From Sphingomonas sp. NFR15 (GTDB lineage Bacteria; Pseudomonadota; Alphaproteobacteria; Sphingomonadales; Sphingomonadaceae), in NCBI RefSeq assembly GCF_900103265.1, contig NZ_FMWX01000003.1, positions 248,001 to 312,000 of the forward strand: DNA of 64,000 nt, in the 5' to 3' direction. Shown piece by piece: positions 42,674 to 51,898 of the stretch. Made by a program: the position numbers and the translations under genes. The number at the start of each line of letters is the position of its first letter. Within the stretch, counting starts at the first letter, position 1. Below the pieces are notes generated by a model. The model worked only from the letters and a program-made list of their open reading frames with translations, did not search any database and was not told the origin of the DNA.

Positions 42674-43483
42674 GTGACCGATCTATTGACCATCATCCTG
42701 CTCGGCATCGTCGAAGGCGTGACCGAGTTTCTGCCCGTGTCCTCGACCGGGCACCTCATCCTCGCCTCGGCGCTGCTCGGCTATGATTCGGCCTATTGGG
42801 AAGTGTTCAACATCGTCATCCAGCTCGGCGCGATCCTGGCGATCGTCGTGCTGTATTGGCGCACGTTCTGGGCGGTGATCTCGGGGTTGTTGCGCCTTGA
42901 TCCCGTATCGGTGCGATTCGTCCGCAACCTGCTCGTCGCTTTCATGCCGGCGGCGGTGATCGGCCTGGCACTCCACAAATATATCGAGGCGCTGCTCGGA
43001 TCGCCGGTAACGGTCTGCGTCGCGCTGATCGTCGGCGGTGTCGCGATCCTGTTCATCGAGCGTACGGTCAAGGAAGGCGATATCGCGGGTGTCGCGGATA
43101 TCCCGCTGCCCAAGGTGGTGGGCATCGGCTTCATCCAGTGCCTGGCGATGGTTCCGGGCGTCAGCCGCTCGGGCGCGACGATCCTCGGCGCTCTCACGCT
43201 CGGGGTCGAACGGCGCACCGCGGCGGAGTTCAGCTTCTTCCTCGCCATCCCGACGATGCTGGGCGCTACCGCTTTGGAGTTGTTCAAGAATCGGCATGAA
43301 CTCGCCGCGGGCGGCGGGGTTGGCTTCGGTGGGATCGCGATCGGTTTTGTGGTTGCCTTCATCGTCGCGTTGCTGGTGGTCCGCTGGTTTGTCGGCATCG
43401 TCACCAAGCGCGGCTTCTCGCCGTTCGCGTGGTACCGGATCGTCGCCGGCGCTGCCGCTCTGATTTGGCTCCTATCGAAATAG
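42674..43483 (+). CDS. uppP: Undecaprenyl-diphosphatase UppP (BacA)
   Basis: A 269-aa integral membrane protein that dephosphorylates undecaprenyl pyrophosphate so the lipid carrier can be reused for peptidoglycan synthesis. Signature motifs: EGVTEFLPVSSTGHL (about residues 12-26) and PGVSRSGATI (about 165-174), which hold the catalytic Glu, Ser and Arg; seven to eight membrane helices are visible. GTG 42674 gives the standard N-terminus (VTDLLTIILLGIVEG); the frame extends upstream without family similarity. Confidence 0.95.
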   Translation: MTDLLTIILLGIVEGVTEFLPVSSTGHLILASALLGYDSAYWEVFNIVIQLGAILAIVVLYWRTFWAVISGLLRLDPVSVRFVRNLLVAFMPAAVIGLALHKYIEALLGSPVTVCVALIVGGVAILFIERTVKEGDIAGVADIPLPKVVGIGFIQCLAMVPGVSRSGATILGALTLGVERRTAAEFSFFLAIPTMLGATALELFKNRHELAAGGGVGFGGIAIGFVVAFIVALLVVRWFVGIVTKRGFSPFAWYRIVAGAAALIWLLSK

Positions 43484-43538
43484 GTCCGATACGTAACTAA
43501 TAGGTTGATCTATATCTCTAGAACCGACCGTCGATTTC

Positions 43539-43582
43539 TTGTGAGTACGCTAATAGGTAAGATATACTTACCTATTAGCGTA
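43539..43582 (+). promoter_or_regulatory. Candidate gltDB promoter embedded in a 16-bp palindrome
   Basis: TACGCTAATAGGTAAG (43546-43561) and CTTACCTATTAGCGTA (43567-43582) form a perfect 16-bp inverted repeat around ATATA. A promoter TTGTGA (43539-43544), 18-bp spacer, TATACT (43563-43568) overlaps it, 63 bp before gltD. A further CTAATAGGT copy is at 43497-43505. A repressor or activator binding here would control gltDB, but no regulator gene is nearby. Confidence 0.6.
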
Positions 43583-43644
43583 AAAGTTCGTGACACGCGT
43601 CATATTCGCCTGTAAAGACCGCACCGCAACTACGGCGGGCGAAG

Positions 43645-45087
43645 ATGGCGAACGATCAACTCCTGAAATTTGTCGAGCGGGCGCAGAGCTACCCGGCGAA
43701 GCGCGACGCAGCGGATCGCGCGGAGGATTTCCGCGAGATCGCGAACCGGTATTCCGCGCCGGCCGCCGAAGATCAGGCGGGGCGCTGCTCGCAATGCGGT
43801 GTTCCCTATTGTTCGGTGCATTGCCCGCTCCACAATCACATCCCGGACTGGCTGCGTCTCACCGCCGAAGGGCGGCTGCGCGAGGCGTACGAGCTATCGA
43901 ACAGCACCTCGACGATGCCGGAGATCTGCGGCCGCATCTGCCCGCAGGACCGGCTGTGCGAAGGCAATTGCGTGATCGAATTCTCCGGCCACGGCGCGGT
44001 CACGATCGGCTCGGTCGAAAAGTTCATCACCGACACCGCTTGGGAGGAAGGCTGGGTCGAGCCGCTCGTGCCGGGGCAGGCGCGCGGCCAATCGGTCGCG
44101 GTGATCGGCGCCGGTCCGGCGGGTCTGAGCGCGGCCGAATATCTGCGTGGGTTCGGCTATGACGTGCATGTCTATGATCGCTACGATCGCTCGGGCGGCT
44201 TGCTGACCTACGGCATTCCCGGCTTCAAGCTGGAGAAGTACGTCGTCACGCGGCGGGTCGAGCGGCTGGCGGCGGGCGGCATCGTCTTCCACAATGATTT
44301 CGAAGTCGGCCGCGACGCCAGTCTCGACGATCTGCGCGAGCGCCACGATGCGGTGCTGATCGCCACCGGCGTCTACAAGCCGCGTGCGATCAAGGCGCCC
44401 GGCGTCGCCAGCGACGGGATCGTCGACGCCCTCGACTATCTGACGGCCTCCAACCGCAAGAGCTTCGGCGATGCGGTGCCGGCGTTCGACGACGGCAGCC
44501 TCGATGCCGAGGGCAAGCATGTCGTCGTGATCGGGGGCGGCGATACCGCGATGGACTGCGTCCGCACCGCGATCCGCCAAGGCGCGGCGAGCGTGAAGTG
44601 TCTCTACCGGCGCGACCGCGCCAACATGCCCGGTTCGCAGCGCGAGGTGGCGAACGCCGAGGAGGAGGGCGTCGAGTTCGTCTGGCTGTCCGCCCCCGAA
44701 GCCTTCCGGGCCGGCGAGCGTGTGACCGGCGTGACGGCGAGCCGCATGCGCCTTGGCCAACCCGACGCGAGCGGCCGGCGCGCGCCCGAGATCGATCCCG
44801 CCGGGGGCTTCGATGTGCCCGCCGATCTCGTAATCAAGGCGTTGGGGTTCGATCCCGAGGATTTGCCGGGCCTGTTCGGCTCGCCCGAACTCGGCGTGAC
44901 GCGCTGGGGCACCGTGCTGGTCGACAACAAGACGCTGATGACCTCGCTCGACGGCGTGTTCGCGGCGGGCGACATCGTGCGCGGCGCCAGCCTCGTGGTG
45001 TGGGCGATCCGCGACGGCCGCGATGTCGCGGCGACGATGCACGCGTACCTCAAGGCGAAGGCGGGCGCGGGAAGGCAAGCGGCGTGA
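43645..45087 (+). CDS. gltD: Glutamate synthase (NADPH) small subunit
   Basis: A 480-aa flavoprotein that takes electrons from NADPH and passes them through Fe-S clusters to GltB. N-terminal cysteines CSQCGVPYCSVHCP (about residues 49-62) and CGRICPQDRLCEGNC (about 95-109) bind the 4Fe-4S clusters. The FAD site is VIGAGPAGLSAAEYL (about 153-167), the NADPH site VIGGGDTAMDC (about 295-305), and AAGDIVRG near the C-terminus closes the FAD site. It precedes gltB, the reverse of the E. coli gltBD order, with 227 bp between. Confidence 0.95.
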   Translation: MANDQLLKFVERAQSYPAKRDAADRAEDFREIANRYSAPAAEDQAGRCSQCGVPYCSVHCPLHNHIPDWLRLTAEGRLREAYELSNSTSTMPEICGRICPQDRLCEGNCVIEFSGHGAVTIGSVEKFITDTAWEEGWVEPLVPGQARGQSVAVIGAGPAGLSAAEYLRGFGYDVHVYDRYDRSGGLLTYGIPGFKLEKYVVTRRVERLAAGGIVFHNDFEVGRDASLDDLRERHDAVLIATGVYKPRAIKAPGVASDGIVDALDYLTASNRKSFGDAVPAFDDGSLDAEGKHVVVIGGGDTAMDCVRTAIRQGAASVKCLYRRDRANMPGSQREVANAEEEGVEFVWLSAPEAFRAGERVTGVTASRMRLGQPDASGRRAPEIDPAGGFDVPADLVIKALGFDPEDLPGLFGSPELGVTRWGTVLVDNKTLMTSLDGVFAAGDIVRGASLVVWAIRDGRDVAATMHAYLKAKAGAGRQAA

Positions 45088-45314
45088 CGCGGAAGCAGCG
45101 CGCCGCCGACGCGATCGGACGCGGTCGTGCGCTGTGATGTTGCGAACCGGACGGCGATCGCCCTCGGCGATCCGCGCGACCGGATCGCGAGTGAGTACCC
45201 GATCGAAGAAAACGAACACGTGACCCGGGCAGGTCAGAGCTGGAGCGGCATGTCGCGGCTCCACGCGATTCTGAAGGCGGCCGAGGGACATCTTACGGCT
45301 CAAGGACTTTTGCC

Positions 45315-48300
45315 ATGATCCAGGACCAGCGCACCTATCTCGCCGAACACGGCATGTACCGTCCCGAGTTCGAGGGCGACGCCTGCGGCGTCGGTCTCGT
45401 CGCGGCGACCGACGGCAAGCCGTCGCGTCGGGTCGTCCAGTCCGCGATCGATGCCCTCAAGGCGGTGTGGCATCGCGGTGCGGTCGATGCCGATGGCAAG
45501 ACCGGCGACGGTGCCGGGCTGCACGTCGATCTGCCCGCCAAGTTCTTCGACGATGCCGTGACGGCTTCGGGGCACCGGATGCGCCCCAACCGGCTCGGCG
45601 TCGGCATGATCTTCCTGCCGCGCACCGATCTCGGCGCGCAGGAGGCGTGCCGCACGATCGTCGAGAGCGCGATCATCGAGCAGGGCTATACGATCTACGG
45701 CTGGCGGCAGGTGCCGGTCGACGTGTCGGTGATCGGCGTCAAGGCGCAGGCGACCCGCCCCGAGATCGAGCAGATCATGATCGCCGGGCCGATGCCCGAC
45801 GCGCAAAGCGCCGCCGAGTTCGAGAAGGATCTCTATCTCGTCCGTCGGCGGATCGAGAAGCGCGTGATCGAAGCGCAGATCAACGGCTTCTACATCTGCT
45901 CGCTGTCGTGCCGCTCGATCATCTACAAGGGGCTGTTCCTCGCCGAGAGCCTTTCGGTGTTCTACCCCGATCTGACCGACCAGCGTTTCGAGAGCCGCGT
46001 CGCGATCTTCCACCAGCGCTATTCGACCAACACCTTCCCGCAATGGTGGCTGGCGCAGCCGTTCCGGTGTCTCGCGCATAACGGCGAGATCAACACGATC
46101 CGCGGCAACAAGAACTGGATGAAGAGCCACGAGATCAAGATGGCCGCCAACGCGTTCGGCGAGCATTCGGAGGACATCAAGCCGGTGATCCCGGCCGGCG
46201 CCTCGGACACCGCCGCGCTCGACGCGACCTTCGAGGCGATCGTGCGCTCGGGCCGCGACGCGCCGACCGCCAAGCTGATGCTCGTCCCCGAGGCGTGGGG
46301 GCCGAAGGGCGAGATGCCGCGCGCGCACCTCGACATGTACAAATATTTCGCGAGCGTGATGGAGCCGTGGGACGGTCCCGCCGCGCTGGCGATGACCGAT
46401 GGCCGCTGGGCGGTGGCGGGCGTCGATCGCAACGCGCTGCGCCCCTTGCGCTACACGCGCACCTCGGACGGCCTGCTGATCGTCGGTTCGGAAAGCGGCA
46501 TGGTGGTCGTGCCCGAATCGACCGTGGTCGAGAAGGGCCGGATGGGGCCGGGCCAGATGATCGCGGTCGATCTCGATGAAGGCAAGGTGTTCACCGATCA
46601 CGCGATCAAGGACCAGATCGCAAGCGAGGCCGATTATGGCGCGATGATCGGCAATTTCATTGCGGTCGCCGATCTGCCGCCCGCCCCGCCCGAGGCGACG
46701 ACGCGGTTCGATCGCGCCGACCTCACCCGCCGGCAAGTAGCCGCCGGGCAGACGCTCGAGGATATGGAACTGATCCTGTCGCCGATGGTCGAGGGCGGCA
46801 AGGAAGCGATCGGCTCGATGGGCGACGATACGCCGCTTGCGGTCATTTCGGACAAGCCACGTCTCATCAGCCAGTTCTTCCGGCAGAATTTCAGCCAGGT
46901 CACCAACCCGCCGATCGATCCGTTGCGCGAGCGCCACGTCATGTCGCTCAAGACGCGGTTCGGCAATCTCGCCAACATCCTCGACACCGAGGATCGTCGG
47001 GACGGCGTGCTCGTGCTCGAATCGCCGGTGCTGACCGGGGAGGACTGGGCGCGGCTGAAGGCGCATTTCGGCGCGCAGGCGGCCGAAATCGACTGCACCT
47101 TCGCGACCGGCGGCGGCCCCGAGACGCTGCGCGCGGCGATCACCCGCATTCGTGCCGAGGCCGAACAGGCGGTGCGCGAGGGCAAGAGCGAACTGTTCCT
47201 CAGCGACCGCAACATCGGACCCGATCGCGTCGGCATCGCGGGCGTGCTGGCGGCGGCGGCGGTGCATACGCATCTGGTCCGGCGCGGTCTGCGCTCCTAT
47301 GCGAGCATCAACATCCAGACCGCCGAATGCCTCGACACGCATTATTACGCGGTGCTGATCGGCGTCGGCGCGACCACGGTGCATGCTTATCTCGCCGAAG
47401 CGGCGATCGTCGACCGGTTCGAACGCGGGCTGTTCGGCGATCTCACGCTCGCCGACTGCCTCGCCAACCACGTCCATGCGATCAACGAGGGGCTGCTCAA
47501 GATCATGTCGAAGATGGGGATCGCGGTGATCTCCAGCTATCGCGGCGGCTATAATTTCGAGGCGGTTGGACTGTCGCGCAGCCTCGTCAACGATTTCTTC
47601 CCCGGCATGCCTGCGAAGATCTCGGGCGAAGGCTATGCGTCGCTCCATCTCAATGCGAAGCTGCGGCATGAGGCCGCGTTCGATAGCGCGGTCGTCACGC
47701 TGCCGATCGGCGGCTTCTACCGCCAGCGCCACACCGGCGAGACGCACGCCTATTCGGCGCAGTTGATGCACCTGCTGCAATCGGCGGTCGGGTCAGACAG
47801 CTATTCGACCTATCTGCAATTCTCGCGTGGGGTCGAGGCGCTGCCGCCGGTCTATCTGCGCGATCTGCTCCAGTTCAACTACCCGGACGAGGGCGTTCCG
47901 GTCGATCAGGTCGAGGCGATCACCGAGATCCGCAAGCGCTTCGTCACGCCGGGCATGTCGCTCGGCGCGCTCAGCCCCGAGGCGCACGAGACGCTGGCGA
48001 TCGCGATGAACCGGATTGGCGCCAAGGCGGTGTCGGGCGAGGGCGGCGAGGACAAGTCGCGCTACACGCCCTATGCGAACGGCGACAACGCCAATTCCGG
48101 CGTCAAGCAGATCGCCTCGGGCCGGTTCGGCGTGACCGCCGAATATCTCAACGCCTGCGACGAGATCGAGATCAAGGTCGCGCAAGGTGCGAAACCCGGT
48201 GAGGGCGGGCAGTTGCCCGGCTTCAAGGTGACCGAGTTCATCGCCAAGCTGCGCCATGCGACGCCGGGCGTGATGCTGATCTCGCCGCCGCCGCACCATG

Positions 48301-49829
48301 ACATCTATTCGATCGAGGATCTCGCGCAGCTCATCTACGATCTAAAGCAGATCAACCCGATCGCGCGGGTGTGCGTGAAGCTCGTCTCCTCGGCGGGCAT
48401 CGGCACCGTAGCGGCGGGCGTCGCCAAGGCGCATGCCGACGTCATCCTCGTTTCGGGGCATGTCGGCGGCACCGGCGCCTCCCCGCAGACCAGCATCAAA
48501 TATGCCGGTACGCCGTGGGAGATGGGGCTCAGCGAGGTCAACCAGACGCTCACGCTCAACGGCTTGCGCGGCCGCATCAAGCTGCGCGCCGACGGCGGGC
48601 TCAAGACCGGGCGCGACATCGTCATCGCCGCGATCCTCGGCGCGGAGGAGTTCGGCATCGGCACGCTGTCGCTGGTGGCGATGGGCTGCATCATGGTGCG
48701 GCAATGCCATTCGAACACCTGCCCGGTCGGCGTCTGCGTTCAGGACGAGCGGCTGCGCGCCAAGTTCACCGGCACGCCCGAGAAGGTCATCAACCTGATG
48801 ACCTTCATCGCCGAGGAGGTGCGCGACATCCTCGCCCGGCTCGGCGTCAAGAGCCTCGACGAGGTGATCGGCCGCACCGAGCTGCTCCGCCAGGTCAGCC
48901 GTGGTGCCGAACATCTCGACGACCTCGATCTCAACCCGATTCTCGCCAAGGTCGATGCGTCGGACTATGAGCGGCGTTTCAGCCTCAACACCTTCCGCAA
49001 CGAGGTGCCCGACAGCCTCGACGCGCAGATCATCAAGGATGCCGGCGCGGTCTTCTCGCGCCGCGAGAAGATGCAACTCACCTATTCGGTGCGCAACACG
49101 CACCGCGCGGTCGGCACGAGGCTGTCGAGCGAGATCACCCGCGCCTATGGCATGGACGCGCTCGCGGACGGGCACGTTCATATCCGGCTGCGCGGATCGG
49201 CGGGGCAGAGCCTTGGTGCCTTCTTGTGCAAGGGCATCACGCTCGAAGTGTTCGGCGACGCCAATGATTATGTCGGCAAGGGGTTGTCGGGCGGGATCAT
49301 CGCGCTGCGCCCGGTCGTGTCCTCGCCGCTCAAATCGAACGAGAACACGATCATCGGCAACACCGTTCTGTACGGCGCGACCTCCGGCAAGCTCTACGCG
49401 GCGGGTCAGGCGGGCGAGCGCTTCGCGGTGCGCAATTCGGGCGCCACCGTGGTGGTGGAAGGCTGCGGCGCGAACGGCTGCGAATATATGACCGGCGGCA
49501 TGGCGGTCGTGCTCGGGCCGGTGGGTGCCAATTTCGGTGCCGGCATGACCGGCGGCATGGCGTTCGTCTATGATCCCGATGCGAGCTTCGCGCGCCGCGC
49601 CAACCCGGAAAACATCACCTGGAACCGCCTGTCCTCCTCGCATTGGGAATCGGTTTTGCTGAGCCACGTGCGGGCGCACCACGCCGCGACCGACAGCAAA
49701 TGGTCGGGCGCTTTGCTCGACGATTGGGGGCGGGTGATCGAGCACTTCTGGCAGGTCGTGCCCAAGGAGATGCTCTCGCGCCTCAGCCATCCGCTCGATG
49801 ACCGGGAGGCCCTGGAAGCAGCCGAATAA
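45315..49829 (+). CDS. gltB: Glutamate synthase (NADPH) large subunit
   Basis: A 1504-aa enzyme that makes glutamate from glutamine and 2-oxoglutarate. After a 23-residue propeptide the catalytic Cys24 (ACGVGLVAA) starts the class II amidotransferase domain (to about 430). The central and FMN-binding synthase domains follow, with the cluster cysteines CIMVRQCHSNTCPVGVC near 1125. The C-terminal GXGXG beta-helix domain (GNTVLYGATSGKLYAAG) begins near 1230. Family-normal length, no interruptions. The 45088-45314 spacer holds no supported gene. With GltD it is the main ammonia-assimilation route. Confidence 0.96.
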   Translation: MIQDQRTYLAEHGMYRPEFEGDACGVGLVAATDGKPSRRVVQSAIDALKAVWHRGAVDADGKTGDGAGLHVDLPAKFFDDAVTASGHRMRPNRLGVGMIFLPRTDLGAQEACRTIVESAIIEQGYTIYGWRQVPVDVSVIGVKAQATRPEIEQIMIAGPMPDAQSAAEFEKDLYLVRRRIEKRVIEAQINGFYICSLSCRSIIYKGLFLAESLSVFYPDLTDQRFESRVAIFHQRYSTNTFPQWWLAQPFRCLAHNGEINTIRGNKNWMKSHEIKMAANAFGEHSEDIKPVIPAGASDTAALDATFEAIVRSGRDAPTAKLMLVPEAWGPKGEMPRAHLDMYKYFASVMEPWDGPAALAMTDGRWAVAGVDRNALRPLRYTRTSDGLLIVGSESGMVVVPESTVVEKGRMGPGQMIAVDLDEGKVFTDHAIKDQIASEADYGAMIGNFIAVADLPPAPPEATTRFDRADLTRRQVAAGQTLEDMELILSPMVEGGKEAIGSMGDDTPLAVISDKPRLISQFFRQNFSQVTNPPIDPLRERHVMSLKTRFGNLANILDTEDRRDGVLVLESPVLTGEDWARLKAHFGAQAAEIDCTFATGGGPETLRAAITRIRAEAEQAVREGKSELFLSDRNIGPDRVGIAGVLAAAAVHTHLVRRGLRSYASINIQTAECLDTHYYAVLIGVGATTVHAYLAEAAIVDRFERGLFGDLTLADCLANHVHAINEGLLKIMSKMGIAVISSYRGGYNFEAVGLSRSLVNDFFPGMPAKISGEGYASLHLNAKLRHEAAFDSAVVTLPIGGFYRQRHTGETHAYSAQLMHLLQSAVGSDSYSTYLQFSRGVEALPPVYLRDLLQFNYPDEGVPVDQVEAITEIRKRFVTPGMSLGALSPEAHETLAIAMNRIGAKAVSGEGGEDKSRYTPYANGDNANSGVKQIASGRFGVTAEYLNACDEIEIKVAQGAKPGEGGQLPGFKVTEFIAKLRHATPGVMLISPPPHHDIYSIEDLAQLIYDLKQINPIARVCVKLVSSAGIGTVAAGVAKAHADVILVSGHVGGTGASPQTSIKYAGTPWEMGLSEVNQTLTLNGLRGRIKLRADGGLKTGRDIVIAAILGAEEFGIGTLSLVAMGCIMVRQCHSNTCPVGVCVQDERLRAKFTGTPEKVINLMTFIAEEVRDILARLGVKSLDEVIGRTELLRQVSRGAEHLDDLDLNPILAKVDASDYERRFSLNTFRNEVPDSLDAQIIKDAGAVFSRREKMQLTYSVRNTHRAVGTRLSSEITRAYGMDALADGHVHIRLRGSAGQSLGAFLCKGITLEVFGDANDYVGKGLSGGIIALRPVVSSPLKSNENTIIGNTVLYGATSGKLYAAGQAGERFAVRNSGATVVVEGCGANGCEYMTGGMAVVLGPVGANFGAGMTGGMAFVYDPDASFARRANPENITWNRLSSSHWESVLLSHVRAHHAATDSKWSGALLDDWGRVIEHFWQVVPKEMLSRLSHPLDDREALEAAE

Positions 49830-49892
49830 AAGTCATTGACCGGCAGATCGCATGAGATCATCCTCCCTTCATCATCTCTGGGGGATGATTTC

Positions 49893-50186
49893 ATGCGCTG
49901 GCTCTTCGTGTTGCTTGCCATGTCTCTGGCTCTATTGTTTGCCGGCAACGGCGTTGCGGCGCAATCGGCGCCGGCTTATCCCCAGAGCGACTCGCAAGCC
50001 TCGGCGTCTGCGGCCGGCGCCGCGCCGGTCGAAGCGGATCCGCCCGTTCCCGTCACGGCGGGCGATGCGGAGCGGGACGCCCTTCAGCGCACGATCGCGC
50101 GGCAAGGCGTGTTGATCGACAACCAGAAGGCGCTGATCGCCGCGCTGAAATCCAAGCTGGCCGCCGCGAAGCGGAAATGCCGGTGA
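49893..50186 (+). CDS. Small secreted protein with C-terminal helix
   Basis: A 97-aa protein with a clear signal peptide (MRWLFVLLAMSLALLFAGNG, cleavage likely after VAA) and an Ala/Ser/Pro-rich mature part. It ends in a basic helix (LIDNQKALIAALKSKLAAAKRK) that may form a short coiled coil. Start ATG 49893 follows GGGGGATGA. Overlaps the next membrane-protein gene by 10 bases, so the pair may work together in the envelope. Function unknown. Confidence 0.65.
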   Translation: MRWLFVLLAMSLALLFAGNGVAAQSAPAYPQSDSQASASAAGAAPVEADPPVPVTAGDAERDALQRTIARQGVLIDNQKALIAALKSKLAAAKRKCR

Positions 50187-50635
50187 ACGCCGGGGCTGAC
50201 CCTGCCGATCCGGACATAGTAGCGCTGCAGGCGAGCGTCGATAACGCCACCAATGCGCTCGAGGCGGCGGCCGTGACGGCGACGTCCGGCCACACTCAGG
50301 CCCCGCCCAAGGTCTGGTGGAACACCCAGAACGCGATGACGATCAGCAGCGCGGTGCTGCTGTTCGGCGTCGTGGTGATCGCTTTGGCGGCGTTCACGGC
50401 CCCTAAGGAAACCTCGGTCGAAGGGCGGCTGCGCTTCTTCGGCACGATCATGATCATCACGATGGCGACCTTCCTCGTCGTCGCCGGCTATGACGACAAG
50501 CAGATCGCCGCGCCGCTGGGGCTGCTCGGCACGATCGTCGGATATCTGCTTGGCCGCGAGACCTCCACGCGCCCGCCCGATCCCGAACCGGCGACTCTGC
50601 CGGACGAGGATCCGCCGCAACGCGCCGGGGAATAA
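50177..50635 (+). CDS. Small inner-membrane protein, unknown function
   Basis: A 152-aa protein with two hydrophobic helices (about residues 57-75 and 90-107) and a third shorter one (about 115-130, LGLLGTIVGYLLG). The N-terminal 50 residues are soluble and helical, the last 20 Pro/Asp-rich. It is coupled to the secreted-protein gene upstream by overlap. No family is recognised. Confidence 0.65.
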   Translation: MPVNAGADPADPDIVALQASVDNATNALEAAAVTATSGHTQAPPKVWWNTQNAMTISSAVLLFGVVVIALAAFTAPKETSVEGRLRFFGTIMIITMATFLVVAGYDDKQIAAPLGLLGTIVGYLLGRETSTRPPDPEPATLPDEDPPQRAGE

Positions 50636-50675
50636 CCGGTCTTGCGCCCGGCGAGCGCGCGGCTACACCGGCGCC

Positions 50676-51347
50676 ATGTGGCAACTCTACCAATTTCCGC
50701 TCTGTCCGTTCTCGCGCAAGGTCCGTCTGTTGCTGGGCGAGAAGGGCGTCGGTTACGAACTGGTGCGCGAAGCGCCATGGGCCCGGCGTGACGAATTCAT
50801 CGACATGAACCCCGCCGGCCAGGTGCCGGTGATGACCGACCAGACGCGAAATCTGCTGCTGATCGATTCGATGGCGATCTGCGAATATTTCGAGGAGACG
50901 ATCGACAAGAGCGCGATGATCTCCGGCTCGGCCGCGTATCGCGCCGAGATTCGCCGGCAGGTCGCGTGGTTCGATGCGCAATTCTTCGCCGACGTGACGG
51001 CGCCGCTGCTGCATGAGCGGATGGAGAAGCGGCTCGTCACGCGCGCCGCGCCCGATTCGAAGGTATTGCGCGAGGCGATGCGCGCGGCGGTGCGGCATCT
51101 CGACTATACCGATTACCTGCTCGACCATAACAACTGGATGGCGGGATCGACGATGACGCTCGCCGATCTCGCGGCGGCGGCGCATATCTCGGTGGTCGAT
51201 TATCTCGGCGGGATCGACTGGAAGAACCATGAGCAGACCGCGCGCTGGTATCGCGGATTGAAGAGCCGCCCGAGCTTCCGCCCGCTTCTGTCCGAGCGGA
51301 TGGACGGCATCCAGCCGACCTCGCATTACGACGATCCGGATTTCTAG
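50676..51347 (+). CDS. Glutathione S-transferase family protein
   Basis: A 223-aa cytosolic GST. The thioredoxin-like N-terminal domain starts MWQLYQFPLCPFSRKVR with CPFS at about residues 10-13, and the conserved cis-Pro is in QVPVMTD, followed by DSMAICEYFEE (glutathione-binding loop). The C-terminal helical domain contains MTLADLAAAAHISVVDYLG, the standard N-capping region. Substrate unknown. ATG 50676 is the family start; the frame upstream overlaps another gene. Followed 15 bases later by csaA. Confidence 0.9.
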   Translation: MWQLYQFPLCPFSRKVRLLLGEKGVGYELVREAPWARRDEFIDMNPAGQVPVMTDQTRNLLLIDSMAICEYFEETIDKSAMISGSAAYRAEIRRQVAWFDAQFFADVTAPLLHERMEKRLVTRAAPDSKVLREAMRAAVRHLDYTDYLLDHNNWMAGSTMTLADLAAAAHISVVDYLGGIDWKNHEQTARWYRGLKSRPSFRPLLSERMDGIQPTSHYDDPDF

Positions 51348-51362
51348 AAGGGCGAGCGCGCC

Positions 51363-51734
51363 ATGCACGTAACCCATGATCTCGCCGCCGGGGCATCACC
51401 GGTCATCGGCTTCGACGATTTCCTCAAGGTCGATATCCGCGTCGGCACCATCGTCGAGGCGCTGCCCTTCCCCGAGGCGCGCAAGCCGGCCTTCAAACTG
51501 GTGATCGATTTCGGGCCAGTGATCGGCCTTAAAAAATCTTCCGCGCAGATCACCGAACATTACACGCTGGCCGATCTCCCCGGCCAGCAGGTCGCCGCGG
51601 TCGTCAACTTCCCGCCGCGTCAGATCGGCAAGGTCATGTCCGAAGTGCTGACGCTGGGCTTTCCCGATGCGGAGGGGAAAGTGGTGCTGGTCACGCCGAG
51701 CGCGGGCGTGCCCAACGGCGGACGGCTGTTTTAA
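51363..51734 (+). CDS. csaA: CsaA-type tRNA-binding domain protein
   Basis: A 123-aa single-domain OB-fold protein. DFLKVDIRVGTIVEALPFPE (about residues 20-39) and GPVIGLKKSSAQIT plus VAAVVNFPPRQIGKVMSEVLTLG are hallmarks of the CsaA branch of EMAP-II/Arc1p-like tRNA-binding proteins. CsaA has been linked to protein export as a chaperone in Bacillus. Its end is followed by a long hairpin shared with the convergent pepN. Confidence 0.88.
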   Translation: MHVTHDLAAGASPVIGFDDFLKVDIRVGTIVEALPFPEARKPAFKLVIDFGPVIGLKKSSAQITEHYTLADLPGQQVAAVVNFPPRQIGKVMSEVLTLGFPDAEGKVVLVTPSAGVPNGGRLF

Positions 51735-51802
51735 TTCGCGCAGAGGCGCCGCTACGGTCCTCTCGTGACGTTCGTGACGCGGCCTTCCTATACGCCCTCG
51801 TC

Positions 51803-51859
51803 GCGCCTCCGCGCCTCCGCGTGAAATCTTCTTGTGTTCACGCGGAGGCGCGGAGGCGC
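51803..51859. terminator. Long bidirectional hairpin between csaA and pepN
   Basis: Perfect 23-bp arms at 51803-51825 and 51837-51859 (key unit GCGCCTCCGCG, itself repeated in each arm) around an 11-nt loop. It lies between convergent genes, so it can end both transcripts. The repetitive arms suggest a dispersed repeat family of the host genome. Confidence 0.7.
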
Positions 51860-51898
51860 AGAGTTTGATCGGGCGCTTCGCGCGAAGTGCCTGCGCCC

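Noticed and set aside
45127..45318. Small frame between gltD and gltB
   Set aside because: No ribosome-binding site or family similarity, and it runs into the gltB start; spacer sequence is the simpler reading.
45300..47780. Minus-strand open frame of 826 codons opposite gltB
   Set aside because: Antisense of a certain gltB; low-complexity composition and no start signal.
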